Origin: Haloimpatiens massiliensis
Lineage (GTDB): Bacteria > Bacillota > Clostridia > Clostridiales > Clostridiaceae
NCBI RefSeq assembly: GCF_900184255.1
Contig: NZ_LT854640.1
Location: forward strand, 819,592-883,591
Direction: 5' to 3'
Length of the DNA stretch: 64,000 bases
Each line of letters opens with the position of its first letter. Position 1 is the first letter of the stretch. Below, in pieces: positions 8,516-17,638 of the stretch. The translations under genes were made by a program, and so were the position numbers. The notes under the pieces are model-generated. The model made no database searches, was not told the DNA's origin, and saw only the letters and a program-made list of their open reading frames with translations.

Positions 8516-8695
8516 TAAATTTAAAATTAACTGAATCGGGTTCTTTTACTCAACCTTTTGTAGAAGAGTGGTCATGGTAAAGTAAAACTACCAAACATCA
8601 TTGATTCTACCATGTAAATGTAAAAAAAATATTTTGTGCAACGGTAAAAGAGCTATTCGAAATTAAAAATTAATATAAAAGGGAAGTATATAAAA

Positions 8696-9514
8696 ATGAA
8701 AGATAAGATTGATTGTTTAAAAGAAAAATACACATTAATATTATGTATATTAATACCTACTGTTTACCTTACTATACTTAAATGTACAAAATGGATAATT
8801 CCATTTTCAATAAAGTTTAAGGGGTATGGATTTCAACTAACAGCGGAATGTATTGGGATTATTGTAGCATTAATAATTATGCATTTAGTAGGAAAAAAAT
8901 ATATTCTTAAAGAAAAAGGTATAGGTATATTGAAAGGACTTTTTGTAGGAGGATTTTTAGTTGTTATTTGTTTATTAGGAGTTATTTTTAGTTTGATAAA
9001 CGTGCTGCACAGTGGAAAGGCTAATCAATTATTGCCCTTATCACAAATTACAGTATTTATTGCTACTATGGTTGGAATAGGAATATCAGAAGAATTTATC
9101 TTTAGAGGAACTATATTAAATCTGCTTATAGATAAATTCAATAAAACACCAAAAGGAATTTATGCTTCAATTGCTATATCTAGTGTTATATTTGGTGCTG
9201 CACATATGACAAATATTTTTTCTGGAGTTTCTATTAAAAGTTCATTCATACAAGCAGTGGGAGCTACAGTGATAGGAGCATTACTTGCTGCTATTTACCT
9301 GAGAACAAGAAATATATGGGTAGTCGTTATTCTTCATGCTTTTATGGATTTTAGTTCCTTGATAGGCTCTGGATTATTTGGAACTAATTCAATTACCAAT
9401 CAAATAAACAGATATAGCTACATAAATTTTATTAGTTATATTATATACTTAATACCAATATTGGTTCTGTTAAGAAAGAAAAAGTTATTAGAAATAATAG
9501 AGAGTGAAAACTGA
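8696..9514 (+). CDS. CPBP-family intramembrane protease
   Basis: A 272-residue membrane protein with about seven or eight hydrophobic segments. The CPBP (Abi/CAAX-like) motifs are present: EEFIFRG (EExxxR, about residues 130-136), FGAAHMTN (second His motif) and LHAFMDF (third). Relatives are intramembrane metalloproteases of the Rce1 type, some linked to bacteriocin self-immunity or abortive infection. It is a single gene followed by a strong terminator. Nothing next to it resembles a bacteriocin precursor, so the substrate is unknown. Confidence 0.88.
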   Translation: MKDKIDCLKEKYTLILCILIPTVYLTILKCTKWIIPFSIKFKGYGFQLTAECIGIIVALIIMHLVGKKYILKEKGIGILKGLFVGGFLVVICLLGVIFSLINVLHSGKANQLLPLSQITVFIATMVGIGISEEFIFRGTILNLLIDKFNKTPKGIYASIAISSVIFGAAHMTNIFSGVSIKSSFIQAVGATVIGALLAAIYLRTRNIWVVVILHAFMDFSSLIGSGLFGTNSITNQINRYSYINFISYIIYLIPILVLLRKKKLLEIIESEN

Positions 9515-9580
9515 ATAATTTAATTAAGCCCCAAAATTCAACTCATGAATAATGGGGCTTAATTAAATTATTCGTTTTTT
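9513..9580. terminator. Strong intrinsic terminator
   Basis: A perfect 20-bp stem (9513-9532 with 9554-9573) followed by a T-run at 9575-9580. It lies between the convergent CPBP gene and the membrane protein on the other strand, and overlaps the CPBP stop codon. Confidence 0.85.
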
Positions 9581-9592
9581 TAAGTTGTTATA

Positions 9593-10000
9593 CTAAATGA
9601 TATGATTGTTCATCTTTTTTATAAAAATCTTTTTAAAAATATATTCTATAGTAATAAATACTCCAACTAATATTAAGCATTCAAGTTCTAATAAGATAAC
9701 GCTTATATTATAAACAGTAGATTTATTTAATATTAGAAACATTATAGTAAGTAATAATGTACATATTCCTGATATACTCCATATTAAGCTAAATTTTCTA
9801 TTAGCCAAAGCCAATGTATTTGTATCTTTAGAATAAGCTACGCTCTTATCATCTGAAAATCCAGTAAAAATCATTGCTACAGGTATAATTAAATTTAATG
9901 TTCTGTCTATATTTTTATATAAATTACATTTATATAAAATGCCTATGAAAATCATTATTATAGGAATCCCTATATTACAAGTCAATGTTAATATATTCAT
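9593..10000 (-). CDS. Small membrane protein, unrecognised
   Basis: A 135-residue protein with four predicted membrane segments, at about residues 5-22, 35-47, 72-90 and 98-120, and a basic C-terminal end (EYIFKKIFIKKMNN). A soluble patch with an acidic motif (GFSDDKSVAYSKDTN) lies between segments 2 and 3. The NRKFSLIWSISGI segment vaguely recalls SdpI-like proteins, but I cannot assign a family. GGAGG precedes the ATG. It is a single gene sharing a terminator with the CPBP gene. Confidence 0.6.
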   Translation of the reverse strand: MNILTLTCNIGIPIIMIFIGILYKCNLYKNIDRTLNLIIPVAMIFTGFSDDKSVAYSKDTNTLALANRKFSLIWSISGICTLLLTIMFLILNKSTVYNISVILLELECLILVGVFITIEYIFKKIFIKKMNNHII

Positions 10001-10271
10001 ATTAAACCTCCGTATTATCTTATAATAATATAACTATTCTTAATACTCTTTTTTATGCAAGTATTATTTATCAACAATATTTTACTATTTTTACTTCACT
10101 AATAGTAATTATACCATAATTATCATTATAAAAACCAACTTAATTTCCAACAAATATGAAGTAATTCTTCTTTTTAGTCGCATTATTCATTGTCTAAAGA
10201 GCATTATTTGTATTTATATTTTTAGTAGTTACATCGTATTATTTATTTAAAATTATTAAGAAACACTAATC

Positions 10272-10422
10272 TAAGGCACATTCAAATAATAACAAGTCAG
10301 TATACTAGTCTATTTTGCGTCAGCAGAACCCGCCGATAGTTCTACCAAAGGCGGAACCTGCTTTCTTGTCTGACACAAAATATACCAGCATCTTTGACTT
10401 GTTATTTATTTTCATGTACCTA
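10272..10422 (+). repeat. Palindromic dispersed repeat, copy A
   Basis: About 151 bp. The ends are inverted: TAAGGCACATTCAAATAA plus AACAAGTCA on the left, and TGACTTGTTATTTATTTTCA plus TGTACCTA on the right. Inside, TATTTTGCGTCAG pairs with CTGACACAAAATA and AACCCGCC with GGCGGAAC, so the whole unit folds as one long hairpin. Copies B (24194), C (57420, deleted) and D (63130, inverted) share it. Short and gene-free, it looks like a MITE. It ends about 60 bp before shared-promoter site 2. Confidence 0.8.
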
Positions 10423-10480
10423 AATCAAAGAGAAGTTGCCTTAGATATGTATTTTATTGATTGAGTTGTATTAATAACAC

Positions 10481-10517
10481 TTAAAATATGTACAGTTATT
10501 AGTAATAATGGTATTAT
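10481..10517 (+). promoter_or_regulatory. Shared-family promoter, site 2
   Basis: TTAAAATATGTACAG, a 17-bp spacer ending in TGG, then TATTAT (10512-10517). It is nearly identical to site 1, including the preceding TTGATT...GTT...TTAATA context. It precedes the DUF6483 gene by about 130 bases. Confidence 0.7.
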
Positions 10518-10643
10518 ATTTACAAAGAGTAGCACACAACAATAAAATAAAACGAAATAAGGTGGCGAAACACAAAAATATAGAATTATCTTTCCAATTA
10601 TCCATTAGAGTTTTGAAAAACTAATGAAAGGACTTAATAATAA

Positions 10644-11006
10644 ATGTTTGAAGATGAATATATTATTAGACTTATAAAAGCAGGAGTAAAAACAGCAGTG
10701 GCTCTTTTTGCAGGAAAAGATGCTGTGGAAAGTGATATTGATAATTATAATATGAATCTTTCAGAAGATGAATTATTGGAATTTATGATAAAAAAATATA
10801 TAAGTGAAGGCAAAATTAACGAAGCCGAAAATATTTTATTTGAAGCTATAGAATTTAGAAAAACTAAAAAAAATTTAGAAACTGCACTATTCTTTTATAA
10901 AGATCTTAGTAAGTGGGATGAGGCTAAACTTCGCAAATGTAATTTTTCAAAACTTGAGATTCAACAAGGACTAAAAGATGTAAGAAAGTTATATGAAAAA
11001 AATTAG
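10644..11006 (+). CDS. DUF6483-like small protein
   Basis: A 120-residue soluble, mostly helical protein. The start (EYIIRLIKAGVKTAVALFAG) and the acidic middle resemble DUF6483, a small family of unknown function in Firmicutes. The C-terminal half reads like two helical hairpins (KINEAENILFEAIEF, then LETALFFYKDLSKWDE), as in short TPR-like proteins. GAAAGGA lies 12 nt upstream of the ATG. It follows palindromic repeat A and shared-promoter site 2. Confidence 0.6.
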   Translation: MFEDEYIIRLIKAGVKTAVALFAGKDAVESDIDNYNMNLSEDELLEFMIKKYISEGKINEAENILFEAIEFRKTKKNLETALFFYKDLSKWDEAKLRKCNFSKLEIQQGLKDVRKLYEKN

Positions 11007-11040
11007 TTATTTATAAATTGTATAAAAAGAAAAATTAGAC

Positions 11041-11416
11041 AAAATAGGATGGCATTGTTTCGAAGACAACATTGCATCACAAAAAACAGCTGAAAAAATT
11101 GGTTTTAAATTAAGGAAAAAGTATGCGCCAATTTTTGGGTGGTTTAATTATTTTGATAACTATTTAATGCAAACATATGGATGTTACAATAATAAGAATT
11201 ATATCCAAGCCTCTAAATTATATGAAAATGCATTTCTATTAATATAATATGGAAGTGATGATGTAAAACTTTCAAGAATTTGTAGCTAAAATAACAAATA
11301 TTGGTTTTATTACAATGCAGCAAGATGCCTTTAAAGCATTTGAAAAAACAAAAGAATATAACAAATTATTAGAGAAAATTACGAAAATATTCCAAAAGCA
11401 ATTTAATATAAACTAA
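11041..11416 (+). pseudogene. GNAT acetyltransferase C-terminal remnant
   Basis: Open reading starts without a start codon: KIGWHCFEDNIASQKTAEKI plus GFKL, which is the acetyl-CoA-binding end of a GNAT domain, followed by YFDNYLMQTYGCYNNKNYIQ. The frame then breaks near 11250. A third piece reads YYNAARCLKAFEKTKEYNKL with further shifts. The order matches GNAT proteins that carry a TPR-like tail. The N-terminal half is missing. Confidence 0.6.
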
Positions 11417-11435
11417 GGTTGGGGGGGAGATAAAT

Positions 11436-12290
11436 ATGTTTACTTATAAAACGCTTGAAAATACAAATATTAAAATAATACACCAAGCATTCTTAAGTGC
11501 GTTTTCTAATTATCAAGTTAAAATTGATTTACCCCTTTGGAAGTTTCAACAAATGCTTCAAAGAAGAGGTTATGTTTCATGTATTTCCATAGGTGCATTT
11601 AAAAATGACGAGTTAGTAGGATTTGTTTTAAATGGATTTAGAAACTGGAATGGGTATCCAACTATATATGACATAGGGACTGGGGTTATAGGTGAATATA
11701 GGAAACAAGGGATAACAAGTACTATGCTTTTAAGTATTAGGGAGTTGATTAAAGAAAAAAAAGTAGACAAATATTTACTTGAAGTAATTCAATCTAACAC
11801 ATCTGCAATTGAACTTTACAAAAAACAAGGTTTTGAGATTATAAGAAATTTCACATGCTTTCAGTTAGATAAGAATAAATATAATCCAATGACAACTTAC
11901 AAAGTTAAACATATTGATAGAATTAATTCAACTGATTGGAAACAATTAATGGATTTTTGGGATTTTACACCATCTTGGCAAAATTCTATCGATTCAATCA
12001 ACAATGTATCAGATACATTTATATATTCCATTATACGTTTTGATGATACTATTGTAGGCTATGGAATTATTGACAAGAAAACAGGAGATATTCCCCAAAT
12101 AGCAGTAAATAAGAATTATAGACGTAAAGGAATTGCAAGAAGTATAGTTACAGATTTACTAAAAAATACAGAATCATCTAGGGTGGCTGTTCTTAATGTA
12201 GACGACGAGTATAAATCTACGAAAGAATTTTTACTACATTTAGGATTTGAATATGTTATTGGCCAATATGAAATGATTTTAAAATTATAA
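11436..12290 (+). CDS. Tandem-domain GNAT N-acetyltransferase
   Basis: A 284-residue protein with two GNAT folds. The first (about residues 1-140) has the acetyl-CoA loop GTGVIGEYRKQGITSTMLLS and the closing motif AIELYKKQGFEII. The second (about 150-284) has IPQIAVNKNYRRKGIARSIV and STKEFLLHLGFEYV. It should transfer an acetyl group from acetyl-CoA to an amine of unknown identity. A GGGGGGAG ribosome site precedes the ATG. It follows the GNAT remnant directly. Confidence 0.85.
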   Translation: MFTYKTLENTNIKIIHQAFLSAFSNYQVKIDLPLWKFQQMLQRRGYVSCISIGAFKNDELVGFVLNGFRNWNGYPTIYDIGTGVIGEYRKQGITSTMLLSIRELIKEKKVDKYLLEVIQSNTSAIELYKKQGFEIIRNFTCFQLDKNKYNPMTTYKVKHIDRINSTDWKQLMDFWDFTPSWQNSIDSINNVSDTFIYSIIRFDDTIVGYGIIDKKTGDIPQIAVNKNYRRKGIARSIVTDLLKNTESSRVAVLNVDDEYKSTKEFLLHLGFEYVIGQYEMILKL

Positions 12291-12402
12291 ATTTTTTCGT
12301 GAAATGGATTATAACTTATAAAATATTTTGACGTAATGTTCTTTTAAAGCTAATCAAAAGATATTAACCACTAAAAAATGTATAAAAGAAAAGGAGTATA
12401 AA

Positions 12403-12443
12403 TTTAGTGAGAGTTTGATATTAACAATACTACTCTCACTAAA
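12403..12443. terminator. Hairpin between convergent GNAT genes
   Basis: An 11-bp perfect stem (TTTAGTGAGAG with CTCTCACTAAA) and a 19-nt loop. There is no long T-run, so terminator strength is uncertain, but the position between two convergent genes fits. Confidence 0.45.
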
Positions 12444-12501
12444 GATAATTACTCATATGTTCTAATTCTATGGTTATGAAATAATTCTAGTTTTTGAAGT
12501 T

Positions 12502-12897
12502 TCATATTGGAATATTCCTTTGGGGAAGCCTCCAGCCTAATTTTTTATAGAATGATTCTGAGGATTTCAGAACATCTGCAATGATTAATTCGCATCCATT
12601 TTCTTCTAACATATTTTTCACATGTTCAACAAGATTTTTGCCTATACCTTTATTGCGCATTTCTTCTGATACTACAAGTCCTGCAATATAACCTCTAAAA
12701 CCAAAATCATAAGCAAAAATACATCCTATAATTTTATTTTCTTGTTCATAAACAAATGAAGAATTTCCTGAAAAATTAAAAGCTTTCTCTAACGTATTAT
12801 CAGTCCAACAATCATGCCAAAAACAAGGAACTGATTGCATAAGAGATTTCACAAAAGATAAATCTTCTCTTCTCATTTCTCGAATCACATATAACAC
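12502..12897 (-). CDS. GNAT N-acetyltransferase
   Basis: A 131-residue single-domain GNAT. The acetyl-CoA-binding motif is GLVVSEEMRNKGIGKNLVEH (about residues 75-94), and ESFYKKLGWRLPQ supplies the closing beta-strand. The N-terminus VIREMRREDLSFVKSLM is a typical GNAT start. The length is slightly short for the family but complete. The substrate is unknown. Upstream of the start, a 13-bp hairpin with a T-run (12941-12983) may end transcription coming from the left. Confidence 0.85.
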   Translation of the reverse strand: MLYVIREMRREDLSFVKSLMQSVPCFWHDCWTDNTLEKAFNFSGNSSFVYEQENKIIGCIFAYDFGFRGYIAGLVVSEEMRNKGIGKNLVEHVKNMLEENGCELIIADVLKSSESFYKKLGWRLPQRNIPI

Positions 12898-13091
12898 ATT
12901 CTTTTATAATATTACTATGAATTTTGCAATTCACACTTAGCTAATAACAATTATATCATATTATGTAATTGCTATTAGTTTTTCAATATAGAAACATATT
13001 AATTTTTACACCATATTATTCAATTTATAATACTGATAAAAAAGAATTTAAGACACTCCATGATGTACTTCAATATTTTAAACTAATGTGT

Positions 13092-13129
13092 ATTAAAATA
13101 TGTACAAGTATAGGATATAATGGTAATAT
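13092..13129 (+). promoter_or_regulatory. Shared-family promoter, site 3
   Basis: ATTAAAATATGTACA, then a 17-bp spacer ending in AATGG, then TAATAT (13124-13129). It matches sites 1, 2 and 4 outside the core boxes too. It drives the murD-like gene, 66 bases downstream. Confidence 0.65.
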
Positions 13130-13194
13130 AGCTGTAGGAAAAATTTATTAAAGGAAAAACTGTGCTATACAGGTTTGAAAAAGGAGTTGATAGA

Positions 13195-14547
13195 ATGAAT
13201 AATAATAGGAAAGTTTTTGTCCTAGGTATGGCTAGAAGTGGTTATGAAGCTGCAAAATTACTGGTAAGCAAAGGCTATAAAGTTATTGTAAATGATGCTA
13301 ACACTGAACAAAATTTAAAACAAATGAAAGAACTACAATCCTTGGGTATAAAGATTATTTTAGGACGTCATCCTCAGGATTTGATTGATAATACTTTTGA
13401 AATGATAGTTAAAAATCCTGGTATTTCAAATAATCATAAATATATAAAAAAGGCTCGTGAACTTAACATCCCTGTTATAAATGAGTTAGAGTTAGCGTTT
13501 CGCTATTTCCCGGCAGGGGTTACAATTATTGGAGTTACGGGAACTAACGGCAAGACAACTACGACAAAAATAATTTACGAGATTTTAAAAAATAGCTCAA
13601 AAAGTGTATATTTGATGGGTAATATTGGATATCCTGTATGCTCTTTTGTGTCTAAATTAAAAGATAATGACATAGCGGTTATGGAAGTATCAGACCATCA
13701 GCTATGTAATGTCACAGATTTTAAAACAAACATATCTGTTTTAACTAATTTATCAGAAGCTCATCTTGACTTTCATGGGTCATATGATATTTACAAAAAT
13801 ATGAAAAAGAAAATTTTCAATCATCACACCAAAAGTAATATAGCAATTCTCAATTTTGATAACAAAGAAGTTCTTGATTTGACAAATGACATTGAATCTA
13901 CTAAAAAATATTTTTCATCTAATTCACCAAATAAATTGGGTTGTTCAATAGCTAATGAATATATTTATTATAATAACAATAAAATAATAGCTTTAAATGA
14001 AGTAAAACTTAAAGGCAAGCATAATTACGAAAATGTTATGGCAGCAATTGCCGTTGCTAAAGAACTAGGGGTAGCCAATAATGCCATTGTTAATGTTTTA
14101 AAAACTTTTGGCGGTGTAGAACATAGAATGGAATATGTTAAAACTATAAATAATATAGATTTTTATAATGATTCTAAGTCCACTAATATAACGTCAACAC
14201 AAATTGGTTTAGCCTCATTTACAAGACCAACAGTACTATTGCTGGGTGGACTAGATAGAGGTCATAATTTTGATGAATTGAAGGACTACTTATTGAATGT
14301 AAAACTAATTGTAGCATATGGTGAAGCAAAAATGAGAATAGAGGCTTTTGCTATGGAATGTGGTATTCCTTGTAAAGTTGTCAATACATTAGAAGAGGCT
14401 ACTGAGTTAGCATATAATTCGTCTAGTGAAGGCTATGTTGTTCTTCTAAGTCCTGCATGTGCTTCATGGGATCAATTTAAGGATTTTGAGGTTCGTGGAA
14501 ATTTGTTTAAAGAGTGTGTTAAAAAACTAGAATTTAAATGTTACTAA
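13195..14547 (+). CDS. murD: MurD-type Mur ligase
   Basis: A 450-residue protein that should add an acidic amino acid (D-Glu in MurD) to UDP-MurNAc-L-Ala in the cytoplasm. The N-terminal UDP-binding domain (VFVLGMARSGYEAAKLL), the ATP loop GVTGTNGKTTTTK, NLSEAHLDFHGS and the end YVVLLSPACASWDQF are all MurD-like. The usual SSFQL is SDHQL here. The ATG at 13195 has AAAGGAG 8 nt upstream and is preferred over 13162. It is a lone gene behind a shared-family promoter, away from the division cluster where murD normally sits, so it may be a second copy. Confidence 0.85.
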   Translation: MNNNRKVFVLGMARSGYEAAKLLVSKGYKVIVNDANTEQNLKQMKELQSLGIKIILGRHPQDLIDNTFEMIVKNPGISNNHKYIKKARELNIPVINELELAFRYFPAGVTIIGVTGTNGKTTTTKIIYEILKNSSKSVYLMGNIGYPVCSFVSKLKDNDIAVMEVSDHQLCNVTDFKTNISVLTNLSEAHLDFHGSYDIYKNMKKKIFNHHTKSNIAILNFDNKEVLDLTNDIESTKKYFSSNSPNKLGCSIANEYIYYNNNKIIALNEVKLKGKHNYENVMAAIAVAKELGVANNAIVNVLKTFGGVEHRMEYVKTINNIDFYNDSKSTNITSTQIGLASFTRPTVLLLGGLDRGHNFDELKDYLLNVKLIVAYGEAKMRIEAFAMECGIPCKVVNTLEEATELAYNSSSEGYVVLLSPACASWDQFKDFEVRGNLFKECVKKLEFKCY

Positions 14548-14774
14548 AATCATTAATTTGTATTAAAGTATTTACATACTAGTTGAAAATATTATAAAAA
14601 TAAGTTAAAATAAATACATAAAACATAGAATATGGAAAATTAGAATTTTATATAAAGAAAGGGCAAGGTACTTAAGCGTGAATATTTAATCCACTTTTAA
14701 AAGATTTACAAATCATAAATATTTATAAAATGTAATAATATTTTTCTAAAAATCTTCTCAGTGGAGGTTTTTTA

Positions 14775-14843
14775 ATGATGCATTTTATTCGTGAGTGGAT
14801 GGTATTTAAGTTTAAACTGAAAGCTTTTTCTTATTTTAAATAA
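14775..14843 (+). CDS. Leader peptide upstream of the ABC-F gene
   Basis: A 22-residue ORF starting MMHFIREWMVFKFKLKAFSY, with a strong GTGGAGG site 7 nt before the ATG. It lies about 190 bases before the ABC-F gene in a leader with no other gene. Its ribosome site and ATGATG start copy the layout of the ABC-F start (GGAGGG, T-run, ATGATG). Genes of antibiotic-resistance ABC-F proteins are often controlled by ribosome stalling on such leaders. Translation is inferred. Confidence 0.5.
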   Translation: MMHFIREWMVFKFKLKAFSYFK

Positions 14844-14999
14844 TAATTTTATTTTAAGCATTAATAACGTAATTTTTTATATTAAACAAAGATTTTATTC
14901 TAAACTATTAGTTTAAGATTTTCCGTATATAAATATGTAAAAAGTTATGTGCTTGCTAAAAATTAAAATATATTGTTATTTATATAGACCCGAATACTA

Positions 15000-15031
15000 T
15001 CCTCTCCGGTTTACTAAGGAGGGTTTTTTTT
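15000..15031 (+). promoter_or_regulatory. Attenuator-like hairpin over the ABC-F ribosome site
   Basis: CCTCT (15001-15005) can pair with GGAGG (18-22 of the same line), followed by eight T residues (15024-15031) that end at the ATG. The 3' arm is the AAGGAGGG ribosome site itself. The hairpin is short, but hairpin plus T-run just before a resistance ABC-F gene suggests a terminator or sequestration switch governed by the upstream leader ORF. Confidence 0.45.
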
Positions 15032-16678
15032 ATGATGTTAATTGAGTGTGCAAATATAAAAAAATATTATGGTGATAGGCTAATACTAGATATAGAAAAT
15101 CTAAAAATATATTCTGAAGATCGTATAGGAGTAGTGGGAATCAATGGTGTAGGTAAGACTACTCTTATGAATATACTATGTGAAAAATTACAGCCGGATG
15201 AAGGTTTTATCAAAAGTTATGGTAATATTAGCTATATCTCTCAGCTGGAAGCTTCAGATCAGGAAGAAATTAATCAAGAACTGGCTAGTAAATTTGGAAT
15301 AACAGCTAGCTGGAAAGAATATATGAGTGGAGGAGAAAAGACTAAATTTAAACTAGCTCAAAGCCTAGACAGCAATAGTGAAATAATTTTTGCTGATGAA
15401 CCTACATCAAACCTTGACATAGAATCTATAAAGCTTTTGGAAGAAAAATTTAAGTCCTACCATGGGGCTCTATTCATAATATCTCATGATAGAGAATTTC
15501 TTGATAGAATTTGTAATAAAATTTTAGAGATTGACAGAGGAAAAGTAAAGTTTTATAACGGTAATTATACAGAATATAAACATAAAAAAGAAATTGAAGT
15601 TAAAAGGTGTCAATTTGAATATGAAAAATACCAAAATGAAAAGCAAAGATTAGAAGATTTAATAGAAAAAACTGAAGGTAGGGTTAAATCTATAAAAAAG
15701 GCACCCAAAAGAATGGGAAATTCTGAAGCAAGACTTCATAAGATGGGAAATCAAAAATCTAAGGCAAATTTAGATAGAGCTATAAAAAACATGAAGTCTA
15801 GACTAGAACATTTAGAAATTAAAGAAAGACCAAAAGATGTTCAGAAAATAAAAATAGATGCCTTAAGTACAAATAAACTCCACAGTAAAATTCTTATAAG
15901 TGGAAGAAATATAAACAAAGCCTTTGGTGAAAAAACTATTTTTAGGGATGGGGATCTTAACATATGTAATGGTTCCAAGACAGTACTAATAGGACCAAAT
16001 GGAAGTGGTAAAAGTACACTTATAAATATGATAATGAGAAATGATACATACTTTAAAATATCACCTGGAGTTAAAATAGGATATTTTAGTCAATCTCTTG
16101 ATGTATTATATGATAAACTTAGTATAATTGAAAATATTATGGAAGAGTGCATTTACAGTGAAACCTTTGCAAGAACACTTTTAGCAAGACTTCTATTTAA
16201 AAGAGAAGATATCTATAAAAAAGTAGGAGTACTTAGCGGAGGTGAACGAGTTAAAGTTTCCTTTGCAAAAATATTCTTACAAGATATAAATCTTCTTATA
16301 TTAGATGAGCCTACAAACTATTTGGATATCTATTCTATGGAAGCTTTAGAAGAAGCTTTAAAGGATTATTCAAGAACCATACTATTTGTCTCTCATGATA
16401 GAAGATTTGTAAGTGATCTAGCTGATCATATAATTTCAATAGAAAATAAAAAGCTTGTTTCTTTTGAAGGAACCTATAAAGAATATATTCAAAATAAAAC
16501 TAGAAAAGTTAAATCTTTTGATAAAGAAAGAGAGCAGAAAATTTTATTGCTTCAAAATAAAGTTTCCTACCTTATAGGCAAATTATCTATGCCAGATAAA
16601 AAAGAGGATATTGAGAAACTTGATAAGGAATATAAGAAGACTATTAAGGAACTTACTATGATAACTAAAAATTCTTAG
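15032..16678 (+). CDS. ABC-F ribosome-protection ATPase (Vga/CplR-like)
   Basis: A 548-residue soluble twin-ATPase with no membrane segments. Domain 1: Walker A GINGVGKTT, signature MSGGEKTK, Walker B IIFADEPTSNLD. Domain 2: GPNGSGKST, LSGGERVK, LLILDEPTNYLD. Between them lies a charged linker (about residues 195-270) that in antibiotic-resistance ABC-Fs reaches the peptidyl-transferase centre. The C-terminal extension is short and basic. The overall shape fits the clostridial group that protects ribosomes from lincosamides, pleuromutilins and streptogramin A. A long leader with a short ORF and hairpin precedes it. The drug range cannot be read from sequence. Confidence 0.88.
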   Translation: MMLIECANIKKYYGDRLILDIENLKIYSEDRIGVVGINGVGKTTLMNILCEKLQPDEGFIKSYGNISYISQLEASDQEEINQELASKFGITASWKEYMSGGEKTKFKLAQSLDSNSEIIFADEPTSNLDIESIKLLEEKFKSYHGALFIISHDREFLDRICNKILEIDRGKVKFYNGNYTEYKHKKEIEVKRCQFEYEKYQNEKQRLEDLIEKTEGRVKSIKKAPKRMGNSEARLHKMGNQKSKANLDRAIKNMKSRLEHLEIKERPKDVQKIKIDALSTNKLHSKILISGRNINKAFGEKTIFRDGDLNICNGSKTVLIGPNGSGKSTLINMIMRNDTYFKISPGVKIGYFSQSLDVLYDKLSIIENIMEECIYSETFARTLLARLLFKREDIYKKVGVLSGGERVKVSFAKIFLQDINLLILDEPTNYLDIYSMEALEEALKDYSRTILFVSHDRRFVSDLADHIISIENKKLVSFEGTYKEYIQNKTRKVKSFDKEREQKILLLQNKVSYLIGKLSMPDKKEDIEKLDKEYKKTIKELTMITKNS

Positions 16679-16837
16679 ATAATTGATAGCTTTCTTTAGT
16701 CACTTACTAAAAATACTATTTAAAGATTTAATCTTTAGAGAAAAGGAAGCGAAATATATTGATAATTTTAGAAACTTAGCGTTTATTCCTAAGGATTTTT
16801 AAATCCAGTAATTTAAATTTTATGTGAGGGGGATTTT

Positions 16838-17638
16838 ATGTTTAATTGGATTAATTCAAAAGAATTTTCATTTAACAGTTTTTTATTAATGGATAGATGG
16901 TTAATTAGTCAGATTTTAAGTAACCATCAAGATGAATTTTGTACAAATATGGGAATTGCACTAGCTAATAATCCATCTGTAGCTTGGTATTTTATTAACC
17001 GCTGTCCTGAATGTAAAGAAGTAGTGGATAAGCTTATCGATAAATCACCGAAACAACTTTCGCATCAGGAAATAAGAAAAGCGGAGGAATATGTTATTGA
17101 TTACGCTGATTGGGCAATAGTTTATGTTTATCCTGAAATAATGAATAAAAACTGCCCCTATATTAAATATTGGGATTCTGAGCGTCTACTATCAATGACT
17201 GATTTTACTGATAAAATAGTTCTTGATGTAGGGAGTGGCACCGGAAGACTGGCCTTTACAGCAGCTACTAAAGCAAAAATGGTTTACGCCAGCGAACCAG
17301 TTGATCGCATGCGTGAATATATGCGTGACAAAATTAAAAAGCAAAACATTTCTAATATAGTTGTTATTGACGGATTTGTAGAAAATATTCCATATCCAGA
17401 TAATTTATTTGATATTGTTATGTCGGGACATGGTGTGGGGGATAATTATAGCAAAGAACTCTCAGAACTTGAGAGAGTTACCAAACCTAATGGATATATA
17501 ATTGACTGCATGGGTGAGGATGACAGAAAAAGAACTAAGCCTAATGAGGAACTTTTAAAAGCAGGTTTTGAATATTTTTATTATACAAGTAAAACAGGTG
17601 GAGATGTTTATAGGTATATAAAAAAGGTACTAAAGTAA
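16838..17638 (+). CDS. Class I SAM-dependent methyltransferase
   Basis: A 266-residue protein. The SAM-binding motif I is IVLDVGSGTGRLAF (about residues 128-141), followed by YASEPVDRMREYM (acidic residue for ribose) and PYPDNLFDIVMSGHGV (motif IV). The N-terminal 110 residues are extra to the minimal Rossmann fold and contain a Cys pair (NRCPECKEV) that could bind metal. GAGGGGG precedes the ATG. The substrate cannot be inferred, and rRNA, small-molecule or drug methylation all remain possible. Confidence 0.8.
   Translation: MFNWINSKEFSFNSFLLMDRWLISQILSNHQDEFCTNMGIALANNPSVAWYFINRCPECKEVVDKLIDKSPKQLSHQEIRKAEEYVIDYADWAIVYVYPEIMNKNCPYIKYWDSERLLSMTDFTDKIVLDVGSGTGRLAFTAATKAKMVYASEPVDRMREYMRDKIKKQNISNIVVIDGFVENIPYPDNLFDIVMSGHGVGDNYSKELSELERVTKPNGYIIDCMGEDDRKRTKPNEELLKAGFEYFYYTSKTGGDVYRYIKKVLK

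Noticed and set aside
10272..10422. Palindromic repeats as CRISPR or riboswitch
   Set aside because: No spacers or periodicity; copies are far apart and in both orientations.
12969..13151. 60-codon plus-strand ORF before the murD-like gene
   Set aside because: No ribosome site, odd composition, and it overlaps the shared promoter.
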